A program made the translations under genes and the position numbers. A model generated the notes under the pieces. It made no database searches, was not told the DNA's origin, and saw only the letters and a list, made by a program, of their open reading frames with translations. This document shows positions 10,808-23,235 of a stretch of DNA of 64,000 nt, piece by piece. The stretch lies in assembly GCA_019022495.1 (NCBI GenBank), contig JAFEKR010000011.1, forward strand, positions 1,302,001 through 1,366,000, read 5' to 3'. The stretch is from Epichloe hybrida. Lineage: Eukaryota; Ascomycota; Sordariomycetes; Hypocreales; Clavicipitaceae. Numbering within the stretch: the stretch's first letter is position 1; each line of letters begins with the position of its first letter.

Positions 10808-13800
10808 GTGGGAGGAAGTGTGCGTACTCCGTAGGGGCCAGACAAGGGCATTTGCCTGTATGGTACGGACTGTGTTCCGTGTAGAGGCGGGGTGGGGAGG
10901 GAGTTTCCATACAACAATTCAATACGATATAGGAACACGGCCATGTGGAAGGCCAACGATTCTCAGCATACTATTCGGAGTTTGGTGCTTGGGCAAGCGT
11001 ACGGGAGGGCATGGGAAGGAAACTGTAGACTTTGGCGTATAAAGTGATGTGTACATGCACAAGTCGCACAATTGAGAAATTCAGATTATTGGCTCATTCA
11101 CTTGGCACACCAATACGTACGACGGACGTAAACCCGGGTGTTGTGTAGCCGTAAAGGTCGGAGCTGGCTGGGTGTTTGTTGAGGAAGATGGCAGCATAGG
11201 GTAGCCATACGGATTAACTTGGAACGCGAGGAAGGAAGAGGCGATATTTAGGGAGACTACACAAGAATGCCAAGGCACTTTGACGTATAATTCATACCAT
11301 GCATGACTTTTAGCTGGCCCCCAATATTCTGCATCGCGCGAGCAGAAAAGGTGCGAGCGCAAATGGTTCGACATCACTCCGTTTACACAAGCCGTCAAAT
11401 GTTAAAGTGTTCTTTTACATGTACGTGCGCGGCCATCTGTGCATCAGCTCGGTATTGCGGGGAAAGCCACCTTCTCGTCGGGGCTCTGATTGCCATGCAC
11501 CAATCACGTTCTTCAAGCAGACCTCCCCCTCTCCCTCCGAACCTGAACGCACTGCCGCGCGCTTTGGCAAGCATGTTGCGTGTGACGAAAAAAAAATCGA
11601 CATGTTCTTGACTTACAACCCTTGGGGTGGCATACCGCCCATCACTTGGAGTGAATCATCGTGCCCAGCGACGCTAACAAGTCGATTGAAGGGAGCAGCT
11701 ACAATGTACACCTTTTCCCCACAAAACACTGTGGCAACACTGTGGCACTCTGCAAAAACGAGACGGAGAGAGAAGCCATGTCGAGCTACCGAATATCATC
11801 CCTTGGAAACTTGGCGAAGCGCCTAGAGAACCATCGCCCTCGTTGTCACGTTGTTTTCTTTTCCTCGTCGGTGGTTTCGAGGTCCCTGAGACATGGAGGG
11901 GGAAGAGGACGAAAGGCAGGGCGGGGAGGAACAAAGAAGAGGAAGAAGAAGAAGAAGCAAAACAGCATGATTGGTTTCCCATGCCGAGATCGAGAAAAGA
12001 GATGTCAGATCGGAGCAGAACATGGTGCGGTTTGCGCCATGTAGGGCTGCTTTTGCTTGTTTAGGGATGGGATTCCGGGGAGCATCTCCCGTTGCTGCAG
12101 TAGCCACATGATCATGACTGCTTTTTGCTGCAACGAGGTGGATGTGTTGCCGCGTGTGCGGAGAAGGGCGGCATCTAGGATGCTCGAGTTGAACTCGGTA
12201 CGGATTATTATTTACGTACTCGTATTATTATGGCCAAGTTTATTGCATGGAGTGCAGGCAGAAAAAAGGGAGTCTGGAGGAACACGATGATGAAACACAC
12301 AAAGCTGGCACGGTACGGTACGGTACGGGTCTGCAACGTACCGAGTATGTTAATGCGGATGAATGGCCTGGCCGAGGACCAAAGTCGCGGCAATTTCGAT
12401 TTCATGCTGTCTGTTTTTAGCACATTGATTGTTACTCGGCACTCCATTGTTTGTTTTGTCGTTGGATAGAGGCAATTTGAATAGATTCGCGCGGGTCCCG
12501 GTGCTGCTCCTTTAAACGGTACAAGGTCTATGAGCGTCGGAGCACTTCAAAATCGAGGTTGGTTAAATTTGCTGATGATGCAGAGCAGTCCGTAATACGG
12601 ATTACGTCCGGGACGTAATTATTACACCCCGAATGTTTGTTCGCTTGTTCCTCTCGCAGGGCATCGTGGAATCCGTAGCGTGTTTCAGTTTGCGTGTGCC
12701 GCCTGGTCAGTGGCAGTCACCTGAGGCCAGGCACCCAGGCTGCCAGGCAGGGCTCGATGCACCCCCGCCAGGGCCCTGGGGAGCCGTCGCGGCTCCTGGT
12801 TGGCTGGCCGTATCTCTCCATGTGAACTGCCATGACAAAACGAAAAGGGGCGTGGCACCATTTACATTGTATGCATGTACGACTTTTTTGTCTTTGATTC
12901 TCGGAGCTCATTTCGTTTGGGGCCTCTTATGACGACACCGAGAACCATCGCAATCTCGCCATCTGTCTAACATTGGAGCTCCGAGGTCTTTCTCTCAATA
13001 CCCGTGTTCCTTCTGCCCACACAGTGCAAGAATGTGCTGCCTTGATGTCAATGAGTCGATGAACAAGCCGCTGTTGGTCGCCCCCTCCGCTCTGCGGTGA
13101 ATGCCCTGTAATACTGTAACTATCCGTCTGTTCCTATGTACATGTACTTGTCACGAACCTGCACTCGATGCTTCACAGCTCCGAATTGCGACTTGAAGGA
13201 CATTCTGCGTCGAAACGTTGCTGGGTGGAATCCGTATTATGGCACTGGTCAAGAACAGAGTGTGGGGAGATGGAGTTCCAGACGACGACAACATCGGAAG
13301 CCCAAAGATCTGGTGTCTTGTTTAGATATGGACTTGGAGCGAGCACCAGAGCAACCGACCGCCTGTAGGCACGGAGTCATGCCATCGACGAGCTGCAGCA
13401 GGACTGTCAGCACTGCTCCCATCTAGTTGGACGTTTGACAGTGCAAGACGTAGGTAGTAAAGCAACTTCTGTTTCTCTTTTCCATGTATCACTCGGTGCG
13501 TTGAACCAGACAGCGCAAAATGCATCGTGAACTTGACAGACCAGCCTCTGACCCGTACATGCATGCGTACAGCGGGGTGTACGGACGTACAATAGTCCGT
13601 AATAAATGTGCCAAAAACACGTTTAATGGCGTCCAGCCACCCAGCCGCCGGACTGGTGTGAACAATTGATGGCCAAGAGCACAGCACGCCTTGGAACCAG
13701 GGACCTCGACTTTGTTTGTCGTTGCTGTGTGTGTGCTGCTGGAATGCGAGGTACCGTGTCGTCATGCGGAACCTCATGGCTGGCGGCTCGTCATTGGCTC

Positions 13801-15332
13801 GCATGGCCAATGGAACGTCGCACCCCGCACACGCGTGCTGATTGGCCATCTTTGAGCAGCTTTGTCTGCCCGGACCCGGGCTGCAAAACAACAAGGTTCT
13901 GTTCTGAGTGGGCCTGGCGGAGGAGATGGATGGAATTTGACTGGCGGCTGGCAAGAACAGTAAAACTTGCCATTGTGCGTGGTGCCTCTGATCATCAGCT
14001 ACATAATAATACATGTAGTGCGCGAAATTTTGTAATTGAATGTAATGGTGCTTGCGGGTTTAAAATATTTGCGAACACCGGGTGTGTACACATGTATTAC
14101 CGACAAGGTGTGCATGCCTGACTGACTTGCCCTGGCTTGGCCGTGTCAGTTGAGCATCCGGCACGTTGCTTGGCAATGTCATGCAGTCCACATTGTCCGT
14201 TGTCTGGTCTGCCCTGGGGCCCGAGCAATTCCAATCGGGCTGGAAAAATCAAAACCGACTCTCACTTGCAGCAAGCAGCAAGCTGCAGCAAGCTGGATGC
14301 AAGCTGGATGCAAGCTGGATGCAAGCGACTGACGCAGGCAGACCGCCAGAATCTCGCTGAGATGGAGCGAGACAAGACAGCGAGACAATGAGAAAGTCAC
14401 AGCAGTCACGGGGTCGTCAGTCAGTCGCGGCGGGCGGCGGAGGACGGAGCCAGCCCCCAGCCCCCAGCGCGCACCGAGTCCCAGCCAGTCCTGGCCAGCC
14501 CCAGCCCCTGCCAGAGGACCCCGGCTCCAGAGTGGACCAGGCACCACCCATGGCATGCCCTTGACATCTCCCATCTGTGCTTGAGTGCCTTTGCCTGGAG
14601 GGTGATAGTGCCAGACCTGCCCAAGGCCGCGCACTCTCACCTCCTCTTCCCCCCCGTCACCTTCTGTTCCTGCTCTTCTCCGCGCAACCTACTACTTGCA
14701 GCTGACTTTGTTGCTGTCTTTTTCCACCTCGCACCCCTCCTTTCCCATTCCACCTCTTTTCTCCTTCTCTTCTCGTGTGGTTTGGCCTTTTTAATACCCT
14801 TCTACACCTTGTCATCAACGGTCACGAAGTGAGCGGCCTTGTGCTTGCTTCTGAGCTTCACTCCTTTCGCTACACTCGTCGACATCTCGGGAACACAGTC
14901 TCAGTGGCTGATGTTTTAGTTTTCACTGCTTTCCCACTGATATTCGCTCACTCGATTGAGGAAACCGATCTTTTGTGATACTTGGTCGATTTTATTTGAA
15001 TGACTTCTGACCCGGACCGACCGACTTGTTCCTCTGTGTTGATATACTCACCTCCGACTGACCTCGTGTGTACGCTTTCCGCAACTTGAACGTTTTTCTC
15101 ACACTCCGTCCTCAGTTCGCAGCCGGACGCGCTCGAGGCTGGACACGGATCTCGTGTGTCAAGGACACAATCCTACTCAAGGCCCGTGCATCTTATCGAC
15201 CGGATTTTGCTGGCTTCACCATCGTCATGATATGAACAAGGTACATTAAGGATACAAAGTTTTTTCCTTTGGCACGAGGTAATTGGACGTTCGCCCTCGG
15301 TGCTCAGCCTGCATTGAGGTAAAGTCGCAGCC
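10808..15332. other. 4.5 kb gene-poor region, mex67 to kelch-type gene
   Basis: Many short open frames are present on both strands but none has a recognisable domain, consistent codon use or good splice signals. Near the left end a perfect TACTCCGTA (10825-10833) lies just after mex67. Further copies of the TACGGANTA motif occur at 11208, 12199, 12596 and 13592. A (CGGTA)n run sits at about 12310-12328. From about 14630 to 14830 the plus strand is strongly CT-rich, a common feature of fungal core promoters and leaders, and probably belongs to the downstream kelch-type gene. Confidence 0.55.
14290..14326. repeat. 11-base tandem repeat, 3.4 copies
   Basis: Exact tandem copies of AAGCTGGATGC directly follow a run of AGCAGCAAGC, about 1 kb upstream of the kelch-type gene and just before its CT-rich promoter segment. 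It has no coding role that I can see. Confidence 0.85.
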
Positions 15333-17540
15333 ATGCCCGTTCCAAAGCCTCCCTCGTCTTTGGACAACTCGTGTACTGTGATATACAACAACACGCTCTA
15401 CTCTTACTCCCCCGAAGGTTTTGTGTCGATAGCTCTTGAAAATGGCGCCGTATGGAAGAGGCTTGACATGGGCGTCAAAGTAACCGGCGCAACTTGTGTT
15501 GGCTCAGCGAAGCCCAAGAACATCGACCCTGCCTTCTTCGTTGTTGGTGGTCAAACCGGTTCCGATGACTACACTGGCCTGCAAAAATACACGTATTCGA
15601 CAGGTAAATGGACGACTGTCAAACCTACCAACTTGGTCACCAAACATCGGCAATGGCACACGTCGGCCTACATCGAAGCCTCGGATACCATTCTCGTGTT
15701 TGGTGGCAATCAGAATGGGAGAGCCGGTCCTTCGGCCGAGACCTTTTCAATATCAGCTTCTGAGCCTTACACAGTGATTACGCCTCCTCCGCGCCCAGCA
15801 CCCAATGCTCCACCCCCAAGCGTTCGGCCGATCGTTGCAACATGGACTGATTCCGATTTGATCATGGTGGGGGGAGGCACTGGAGCCGACAACGCCAAAG
15901 TTTTCTACTTTAATTCTGAAGCTGGTTGGCGTTACTCTGGTGCGAGCTTGGCTGAGCCTCCTGCAAAGGACACAAGCTCAATACGGGGCGTCTGCGTTGC
16001 CGGGACCGATGGTTCTACAAGTCTCATCATGTTCGATCTTGGCCAGTCCCCGAATAAGGTGTCTCGTGTTGTTTTGCGCGATGCTGGCGGGAGCCCAAAA
16101 GTCAAGTCCCCAATCATTCCGAGACAGGCCACCGTGGATGCTATCGGTCCTGGAAAACGAGACCTGACCCTGTCGAACTGGCCCGAATACAATGCGACTC
16201 TTGCACCCAAGGTCGCGAGACAGAATGCGGCAATGGCGCAAGCACCAAATGGCATGGTTGTCTTCTCTAGCGGCAATGCGGAAGATCCGATCGCCTTGTT
16301 CAACACTACAAACAATAGTTGGATCAACGCCACCACCTTCTTTACCGGGAGTGAGCAAAAAATTCTCTCGTCAACCTCAACGACTTCCTCGGCGTCTGCC
16401 TCTGCTACCCTCTTCACCTCAACCACAGCCTCGACTGCCGCAACAACATCTACGACAGCGGCTGCTGTCCCGCCAGCTTCCAGCAAAACCGAAGACTCGG
16501 GGCCAAGTTCCAACGCAATTCTGGGCATCACATTGGGCTCCATTGCCGGATTTCTTGTTCTTCTTGGCATTGTACTTCTCCTTCTACGACGTCGCAAGAA
16601 GAGCCTGAAACATTCGGAAGCCGGTGAACCCAAACCTAACCCGATGCCTGACGAGAAAGACATGTCAGACTTTACCAGAAGCACTTTCTCTCCAACAGGT
16701 GCTTTTCATGGACACCGCCCACAAGCTTCGGCAGAATCCTACTCCTCTGTTGCCATTCTAATGGGCCGGATCAATAAGGAGAAATCTGGCCTGTCAAGAA
16801 AACCCAGTAATGATTCAACACGCAGCTCTATGAGCTCGCTGCATAAGCAATTCAAGAGTACAATCAGCAAGCCCATGCCACAAACAATGCAGCATCCCTC
16901 TCTACAAGGCCAGGACGAACGAGGCGTTGCATTCGCGCCGTCTGTTGCAGAGCCCCGCCCGCGGAATGGCCCTATGGAGGCCAACGATGGTACTCGTCGA
17001 AGCTCAGGTTGGAACCGATATTGGTCGGGTGGCAGTGCTCTCCAGATTCTCGGCTTCGGCAATGGCAAGAGGGCCACTGCTACCTCTGAACGGAGTTCTC
17101 AATATTCCGAGGCGATGAGTGATCCTCGCGCTACGCAGAGTTCTGCCACTGTCCCGCCCCTGAATTTCGACGGCAGACCGCGGGTCAACAGTGTCAACTC
17201 TGGCAGTCCTGTTGTTTCGCAACACACAGCCAAGATGCCCTTCACCGAAAGCATGTCAGGAAAAATTGAACGTCCCGTATCACCGGCATCTTCAGGTTAT
17301 TCTAGCGGTATCCCGGAGAGTATCAATGAGATATGGAATCCAATGGAAGAGAAAAAACCTTGGGGTGCTAACCGCGCTCCAAGCAGCGCCTATGCTCCCA
17401 GTGCATACCGGACGGCTGGTGATCCTGGAGGCTCCACAACGCAACAGCCTTCGCATGGAGACTGCAAACAGCCTCAATTTGCCATGTCTTCGACATCAGA
17501 CATGAGTTGGCTCAACCTTGGAGACCAGTCTCGCGTCTAG
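15333..17540 (+). CDS. Kelch-type beta-propeller single-pass membrane protein, 735 aa
   Basis: An uninterrupted frame. Residues 1-340 look like a kelch/galactose-oxidase-type beta-propeller with repeated glycine pairs in FFVVGGQTG, ILVFGGNQNG and LIMVGGGTG. A Ser/Thr/Ala-rich stalk (about 345-390) follows, then one membrane helix at about 396-418 (ILGITLGSIAGFLVLLGIVLLLL). An RRRKK stop-transfer and a 310-residue serine-rich tail follow, probably cytoplasmic. This is the layout of fungal kelch membrane proteins of unknown function. No signal peptide is present at this start, and an in-frame stop lies only 18 bases upstream. Either the protein inserts through its internal helix or a signal-encoding exon lies further upstream. 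Function is not known. Confidence 0.8.
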   Translation: MPVPKPPSSLDNSCTVIYNNTLYSYSPEGFVSIALENGAVWKRLDMGVKVTGATCVGSAKPKNIDPAFFVVGGQTGSDDYTGLQKYTYSTGKWTTVKPTNLVTKHRQWHTSAYIEASDTILVFGGNQNGRAGPSAETFSISASEPYTVITPPPRPAPNAPPPSVRPIVATWTDSDLIMVGGGTGADNAKVFYFNSEAGWRYSGASLAEPPAKDTSSIRGVCVAGTDGSTSLIMFDLGQSPNKVSRVVLRDAGGSPKVKSPIIPRQATVDAIGPGKRDLTLSNWPEYNATLAPKVARQNAAMAQAPNGMVVFSSGNAEDPIALFNTTNNSWINATTFFTGSEQKILSSTSTTSSASASATLFTSTTASTAATTSTTAAAVPPASSKTEDSGPSSNAILGITLGSIAGFLVLLGIVLLLLRRRKKSLKHSEAGEPKPNPMPDEKDMSDFTRSTFSPTGAFHGHRPQASAESYSSVAILMGRINKEKSGLSRKPSNDSTRSSMSSLHKQFKSTISKPMPQTMQHPSLQGQDERGVAFAPSVAEPRPRNGPMEANDGTRRSSGWNRYWSGGSALQILGFGNGKRATATSERSSQYSEAMSDPRATQSSATVPPLNFDGRPRVNSVNSGSPVVSQHTAKMPFTESMSGKIERPVSPASSGYSSGIPESINEIWNPMEEKKPWGANRAPSSAYAPSAYRTAGDPGGSTTQQPSHGDCKQPQFAMSSTSDMSWLNLGDQSRV

Positions 17541-19926
17541 ACCCGTCCTTTGTGTGCTTTAATTTTGGCAGGAACATTTACTGGCGTGGTTGTTTGTGCG
17601 CTCATTTTTTTACGACACGGTGGATTCAGATACCCTTGATATGTTTGGGCAAAACATTCTGCTCATTTCTCCGTTACTCTGTCTTGTGTTATATTGGTCT
17701 TGATGACACAGCTCGTGGCGTTTCATCGTCATTTAGTCTGCAGGTCTCGGCTCAACATTGCCACGTTTGTCTTGTTTTGATACTATGTGGAGGTGCATGG
17801 CCTCGGGCTTAGGAAACAACGGCCAAGCCAAAGCATACTGCTCCTTGAACGACGACATTTTTTCGCCTCCCCGACCCACGTTACTCGATTGAATCCCCGT
17901 ACTTTTAGGCCTTCACGGCCGGTGATGTTACATCATCACATCACCATACATGATTGACCTGGGGTCAATATTTATGTATTTGGACATATCTCGGATCATA
18001 CTCTCCAGTCTTGCATGCCGATCTTCTCTTTATCTTTTATGCATTCCAGACTCCAGCCAAGCTGCAGCGGCTTTTTATTTTTTTCGGCTTACTTATTTTT
18101 TTCATCATCATGTTTCGATCATTGGTCTCCCTCGTTGTCAGTCACGACAACAACAACAACAACTCCACCACCACCACCACCTCCTCTATTTTCCTGTCAC
18201 TTGTAATATTGGTTGAAACGAGGAGAAATCAGGCCCTTGCTTAGCATCACGCAAGTGGGGTTGGAATAGAGGGACAGGAACTGCCAAGGTCCGACGGGGA
18301 ACGGGCAACCATTCTCCTGTATGCAGACACAGACACTGGTGGGCATCAAGCAAAACATGTAGCTAGCTACAATTTTAGGCATGAAAAGACAGATTACCTT
18401 GTGCTTTCTAGAATGTTCAACACGACCACGGTAGATTGTTGCGGTACGTCTTTTTTTTTTTTGACGATGTGGCACACTGTCTTGGGTTCCGGCCAGGGTC
18501 GCACATGTGAGCGAGGTGTGGTGGGATGTAACTTGATTGCCCTTTAGGGATTGGTCCAGTCTCGACGGGCTAAATGCGTACATAGTAGCAAAGTATTCCC
18601 ACACGCATTTTACCCGACAAAGTACCTAGCAGGCTACACGGATTAAAAAGGTTAGTATATGCCTTATCTATACGGATTACCTGCCACACTCTCTCAAGTG
18701 CAGTGATTTAGCTAGATAAAAAGGTCCTTATTACAAAGCTTATTACCAATAAAGTCACCCTCGTCTTTGGATTCTAAAGCCATGATCCATGTAGGGATTT
18801 TGCCGCAACGGCTTCCATGTACGTCCGTATGTAACGCGTTCTTTTTAGTTAATAACTCGAGGTGCACCCCACTTCACCTATGGAGGTTGTATCAAGAATC
18901 GAGTTGGTCTGTTTATGTACCTGCTTAAGGCTTTATTACATGTACATATACATATGTATACGACTTGCCAAAGGGATGAGCTAATGCCATCCATGCACGC
19001 ACGAACGACGTGAAGGATGATGCCTGCATGATCGGCATGGCAGTGAATGAATGAATTGGCGCGCAGCATTTCGAATGGCAGTTGCTGCCACGGAGTATTC
19101 CGGTTCTGCTTCATTGTTTAGCTCAGCGATACATGGACGGGCTGGATTGGCCTGGCCTGCACTGGAAAGGGACACGATCCATACATTTTAATCACCAGCA
19201 TCTCTTGTGTAGTCTCTTGTGTAGAAAGAAACGCACACAAACAAGACTCTCGGAAAATTTAATTGTTCTTCACAGTCTGGTTGGCGGCTGATGATTGTCA
19301 CGGCATGATGGGGGGAAATGTGGAGAGCGCCAGCTTCCAGCAGACCAACAAGACGTGACGTGACGGGACCCAAGGCCCTGCCACTCGGGCGACTTTTGCC
19401 CACGCCTGGGCCAGCGGCCGGCCAGAACATGCAGACATGGAGACCAAAAATCGACATCAGCCGGTCGGTCTGCTGCAAGCCTGCAACAACCTCCAATGGC
19501 AAGCGGCATCACCACTTCTTCCTTCTCCCATCTCTCCCATCTCTCCGTCTCTGCTCTGGCGAGCCCCCCTCTGGCTTCTACATAAGGCGCTTTCTACCTC
19601 TCGCTTGAATTCCAATTCCTTGCACCATAAAAAAAAAAAGAAAAAACTCCCCAGTCGTCCCATCTATTTCTCCGAGTCGCTCGCGTTACCACGATCCGAG
19701 TCATCGCAATTCGCGCATTCGCAGAGGCTACTACAGGGATTGCACCACACACAACCGCAACCCCTCCAGAGCCAACAAATCCACCCCACAAGATAAGACG
19801 GGGGCAGACAGACAACGAAGGGAAGGGGAAAAAAAAAAATCCACTCCCAGAAACGAGCAGAGCAGAAAAAAAAAGAGAGCGGATTAGTAGTGTTGCACTT
19901 TGCATGCGGTGGCGCAATCGACCGTC
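17541..19926. other. Intergenic region between kelch-type gene and bHLH regulator
   Basis: 2.4 kb with no recognisable gene. The left part is the 3' side of the kelch-type gene. The middle is AT-rich, with a TACGGATTA copy at 18671. The last 400 bases before the bHLH start contain CT-rich tracts and poly(A) runs typical of a long fungal 5' leader. Confidence 0.5.
18149..18184. repeat. Compound (CAA)n(CCA)n microsatellite
   Basis: About six CAA units pass directly into about six CCA/CAC units, in the non-coding stretch between two genes. It is a simple triplet repeat. Confidence 0.85.
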
Positions 19927-22093
19927 ATGATGGCTTCGGCTTCGGCAATCTGGGATGGCCAAGACCAGCATATGACTTCGGCTACTGCCGAGGATGAATT
20001 CAATCAGTTCCTCGACATGAGCGGGATGGCCAACATGAGCGAGACGATGCACTTCGACTTTCACGGCTTTCAGAATGGATCGTCGTCACAGCCCATGATG
20101 GCTCAGCACCAGCACCAGCACCAGCACCAGCACCAGCGCCGACAACCGGCCGATGCCCTCATGGGCGACGCTGATGGCTCGCTACAGAACCATACGTCGG
20201 CCATGGTCACCACCGCGGGCATGCCTGGCCAGCTGCTTGCTACGTCTGCTCCCGGCGACACAATTTCCAGCATCGACGCTCAAATCCGGTATTTGCAGCA
20301 GCAAAAGTTTCACCAACAGCAACGACAGCTTCAGGAACAGCGCGCCACCTTCTTCTCCCACAACCACTCTGTGCCTTCAACGCCTCAAAGTCTCGAACTA
20401 CCACCAGGGAGCGGGCAGTTCTACTCTCGGGCCGAGCAGATGCCCCACCGAGCTTCTTATGATAGAGGATACCATCAGCGGATGCCAGAGCAACAAGATG
20501 TGAGTCAAGTCTGTTGAGAGCCCAGATGAAAGAAACCTCATTTCGCTGGACGAGTTGAGCGCAGACGCAGACTAGTGAAGCGAGAGCAATGAAGAAATTT
20601 CTAAACTGACTAGCCACGTATAGATGGCCTTTACACCGCTGGTATCGCCAGCAGTCACTCCCTTGGATCCTCACTTCAACTTGGAGAATGCCTTCACAGT
20701 ACCAGGCGCCTACTTCAGCCCTCTTACATCCCCTGCCCTACACGCGCAAAACGACGCATCATCCGTCTATGGTTACAGCACGCAGTCCAACAGTTCACCG
20801 GTGGAGATGGACCTGGAAGCACCCGCGGTTGCGCCTTCTGTTGGGTCAAGCACCGACTTGGCGAAGAGGGCCAGGAAAAACCGTGCCGTAAAGGCACGAG
20901 GCAAACCCGGCATCAAGAGTTCACCTATTGCAAAACCTCAGCGGCGGAAGACGGGTCCCAGTCCCGCCATCGTGTCACAAGTGCTGACTGAGGTGGATGA
21001 AACAAACATGCAGTCTCCAGATCAAGGATTCCTCCCTTTGCCGGCCACGTCTACGGAGGGCTCTGAAGAGAACGCCTCTGTGTCCCCCGAGAATCTGACG
21101 GAGATGCCTCCCCCTCCTGTCCCATCGCGCCGCTCAACCAGCAGGTCGCCATATATTCAGGCCCAGAACAATACCTCGCAACAGCCAACACCCCGCTCCT
21201 TGGCCGAGGAGCGGAATAATCAGCAGCAGCACTCACAACAGCCTTGCCCTGCAACTCCAGCCTCGCTAATGAAACTCCCTGCTTCCAAAGCCAAGGCGAA
21301 AAAACCACCCGCCATCAGCCAAGAGCATAACACTGTCACAAACAACATCGAATCTCTCGAGCTGCCAGAGTCGGTATCGAACGGACCGCTTGCTCCCATC
21401 AACACATCCCTCATGTCACCGTCCCCGAGACTCGAATCAAGAACGTCTAGAAGCACGTCGCAGCAGCCTCTGCAGTCTCCCATCATTCGGACATCTGGAA
21501 CAGTGTCTGGCAGTCAAAGCCCTCAACTCCGTCCGGGATCGTGTGGTCCCAGTGCTCGTAAGACTCCTCAGTTGCTTTCAGGGAATAGTAGGAACCGATC
21601 GACTGGTTCTGTCCACGCCTCGCCTGCTCTGCTGCCCAGAATATCGCCAAACATCAAGCCGCTGCTACCTGGAACTACCGGCATGTCCATGGAAGACGCG
21701 GCGTCGAGGTTGCTCATGACCAAGTCAAATTACCAAAACATTCTGGAAGGCAACACTGTGCCCGGAGTATCGTACCCAACGGAGTTGTCGACAAATCTGA
21801 CGTCCAAGCGAACATCCCACAAAATTGCTGAGCGAGGGAGAAAAAATCGTATCAATTCCGCGTTGCAAACCATGGCCAGTCTTCTCCCGGATCAGTCAAG
21901 ATTCGAGGAGGCCGACGAAGCCGAGAAAAAGGACAACAAGGGCCAGGGCAACATGCCCAATAGCAAAGCCAGCGTGGTAGAGAGCGCGATCGTGCACATG
22001 AAGCATCTGCAAGAAGAAAACGCGGACCTTAAAGCGCAGCTGCAGGATCTGAAGGGTCAACTGGAAGGACTACAGGGATCCAGCGCGACGTGA
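19927..22093 (+). CDS. bHLH transcription factor, NUC-1/Pho4-type phosphate regulator (about 680 aa)
   Basis: Two exons, ending at 20499 and resuming at 20624 (GTGAGT donor, CGTATAG acceptor, 124-base intron). The product is rich in Gln, Ser and Pro, with an HQ-repeat tract near residue 60-70. It carries a C-terminal basic helix-loop-helix (about 586-660): the basic stretch HKIAERGRKNRIN has the His/Glu/Arg pattern that reads CACGTG. A loop of acidic and lysine residues and a leucine-bearing second helix and coil follow. Order and sequence fit NUC-1/PALCA of filamentous fungi, the activator of phosphate-acquisition genes controlled by the Pho80/Pho85-type kinase (established knowledge). The exact start is uncertain: an in-frame ATG at 19900 would add nine residues. 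I chose the adjacent ATG pair at 19927. Confidence 0.88.
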
Positions 22094-22688
22094 GTGTTAG
22101 TGCAGGACCTTTGATGACGCAAAACGACGATGACGCATCGGGCCATGGAGCTAATTGGGAGCGATGCCGGTTCTTTCTTTTTCGGATCCCCTCTGCAAAG
22201 GCGGAGGTAATTTCCCTGTTTTCTATGGAAGCTAGTGCGGAATGACCGAGATACGGGCCGGCGACAGATGAAGGATGACTTTTACAGGTGGTGTTGGCGT
22301 ATGTGGTGGCTCTTTGAAATTCCATGCTTGACTCTGGTGTTTGGTTGGAGGCAAACAGCCTTGCGCGAAATGATGTTCTCCTCACTATTCTTACGGTGGC
22401 GTTGATCTTGCCTTTGAACCGAACCTTTTTTTTATCCGTCAGTCATTTGGATATACTCTGGTATAGAGGGTTTTCATAATACACTTTTGAAGGGGTGAGC
22501 GTTGGCGGGCACTGGGCTTGGTAAATATCTACTTCTATACGCTTAGTCAGATGACAGACATGATTAAATGTACTCTAAACATGAATCGAACTAGTGCAGC
22601 AGACTTGAGGGGAATGAGGTCGTGTTGTTCAATATTGTATATTCGCTTTCGTCTTCACATGAGCGGCATCATGCCAGCCAATGATTGT
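22094..22688. other. Convergent 3' region between bHLH gene and pcc1
   Basis: About 600 bases shared by the 3' ends of a plus-strand and a minus-strand gene. It is AT-rich towards pcc1. I see no further coding sequence or repeat. Confidence 0.6.
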
Positions 22689-23235
22689 TCATGGCTGATT
22701 TTCCATTTTCGATTTGGACAGAACATCCACGTCCAACAGCTCCATGACGTCGAGCACGAGCTTCAGACTGTCCATGAAGGAATTCATCGCCACCCGCAGC
22801 ATGCGATTCGTAGTGGCCTGGTAGTGTACCGTCAAAACAGCATCGTCGCTACTCTGATCTCGGCCTGCAGGGCCCGTTGAAAACTGTCTCTGGACAAAGG
22901 GAGAAAGCTCGGGGTCGACTTGGAGGGCTTTAAGGGCCGTGGTGGCGAGTCGTGCCGTGGGGAAGGGCACTTGCAGAGATCTAGTTTTTAAAAAAATTCA
23001 ATTCAATTCAAATTTAGTTTTTATTTTAGGGGTTTTTATTTTGTTGGGTACAAGAGATTGGGTGAGTTGGTGATGATGATGATCTTTGTCCTCTCTGACG
23101 GGGGACACGTGTTTTTTGGTTGGCGAGAGGGAGATGTGGTTTTGGTGTCTACTATATTTGGTCTAGAGTAGGCTGCTGAGAGAGGGAGGAGGAGAAGACG
23201 TACATTGAGCATGGGAACTGGTCGGACGAGGACAT
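22689..23235 (-). CDS. pcc1: KEOPS/EKC complex subunit Pcc1, 107 aa
   Basis: Two exons, complement(22689..22980 and 23204..23235), with a 223-base intron. The product is the small subunit that dimerises within the KEOPS complex, needed for the universal t6A modification of tRNA and linked to telomere upkeep and transcription. The first exon gives MSSSDQFPCS. The second continues with the strand segment LQVPFPTARLATTALKAL, then VHYQATTNRMLRVAMNSFMDSL and MELLDVDVL, the expected Pcc1 blocks. The acceptor is CTAG, 11 bases before the conserved VPFP segment; it was preferred because it alone keeps the frame. Length matches the family. Confidence 0.92.

Noticed and set aside
13322..14014. 230-codon minus-strand frame in the 10.8-15.3 kb gap
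   Set aside because: No domain, no splice context, and a composition rich in rare codons; it looks like chance.
15932..16684. 250-codon minus-strand frame within the kelch-type gene
   Set aside because: Antisense shadow of a real coding exon, with repetitive Val/Glu/Ala content mirroring the Ser/Thr stalk.
21051..21719. Frames on both strands within the bHLH gene
   Set aside because: Shadows of the Gln/Ser/Pro-rich coding sequence.
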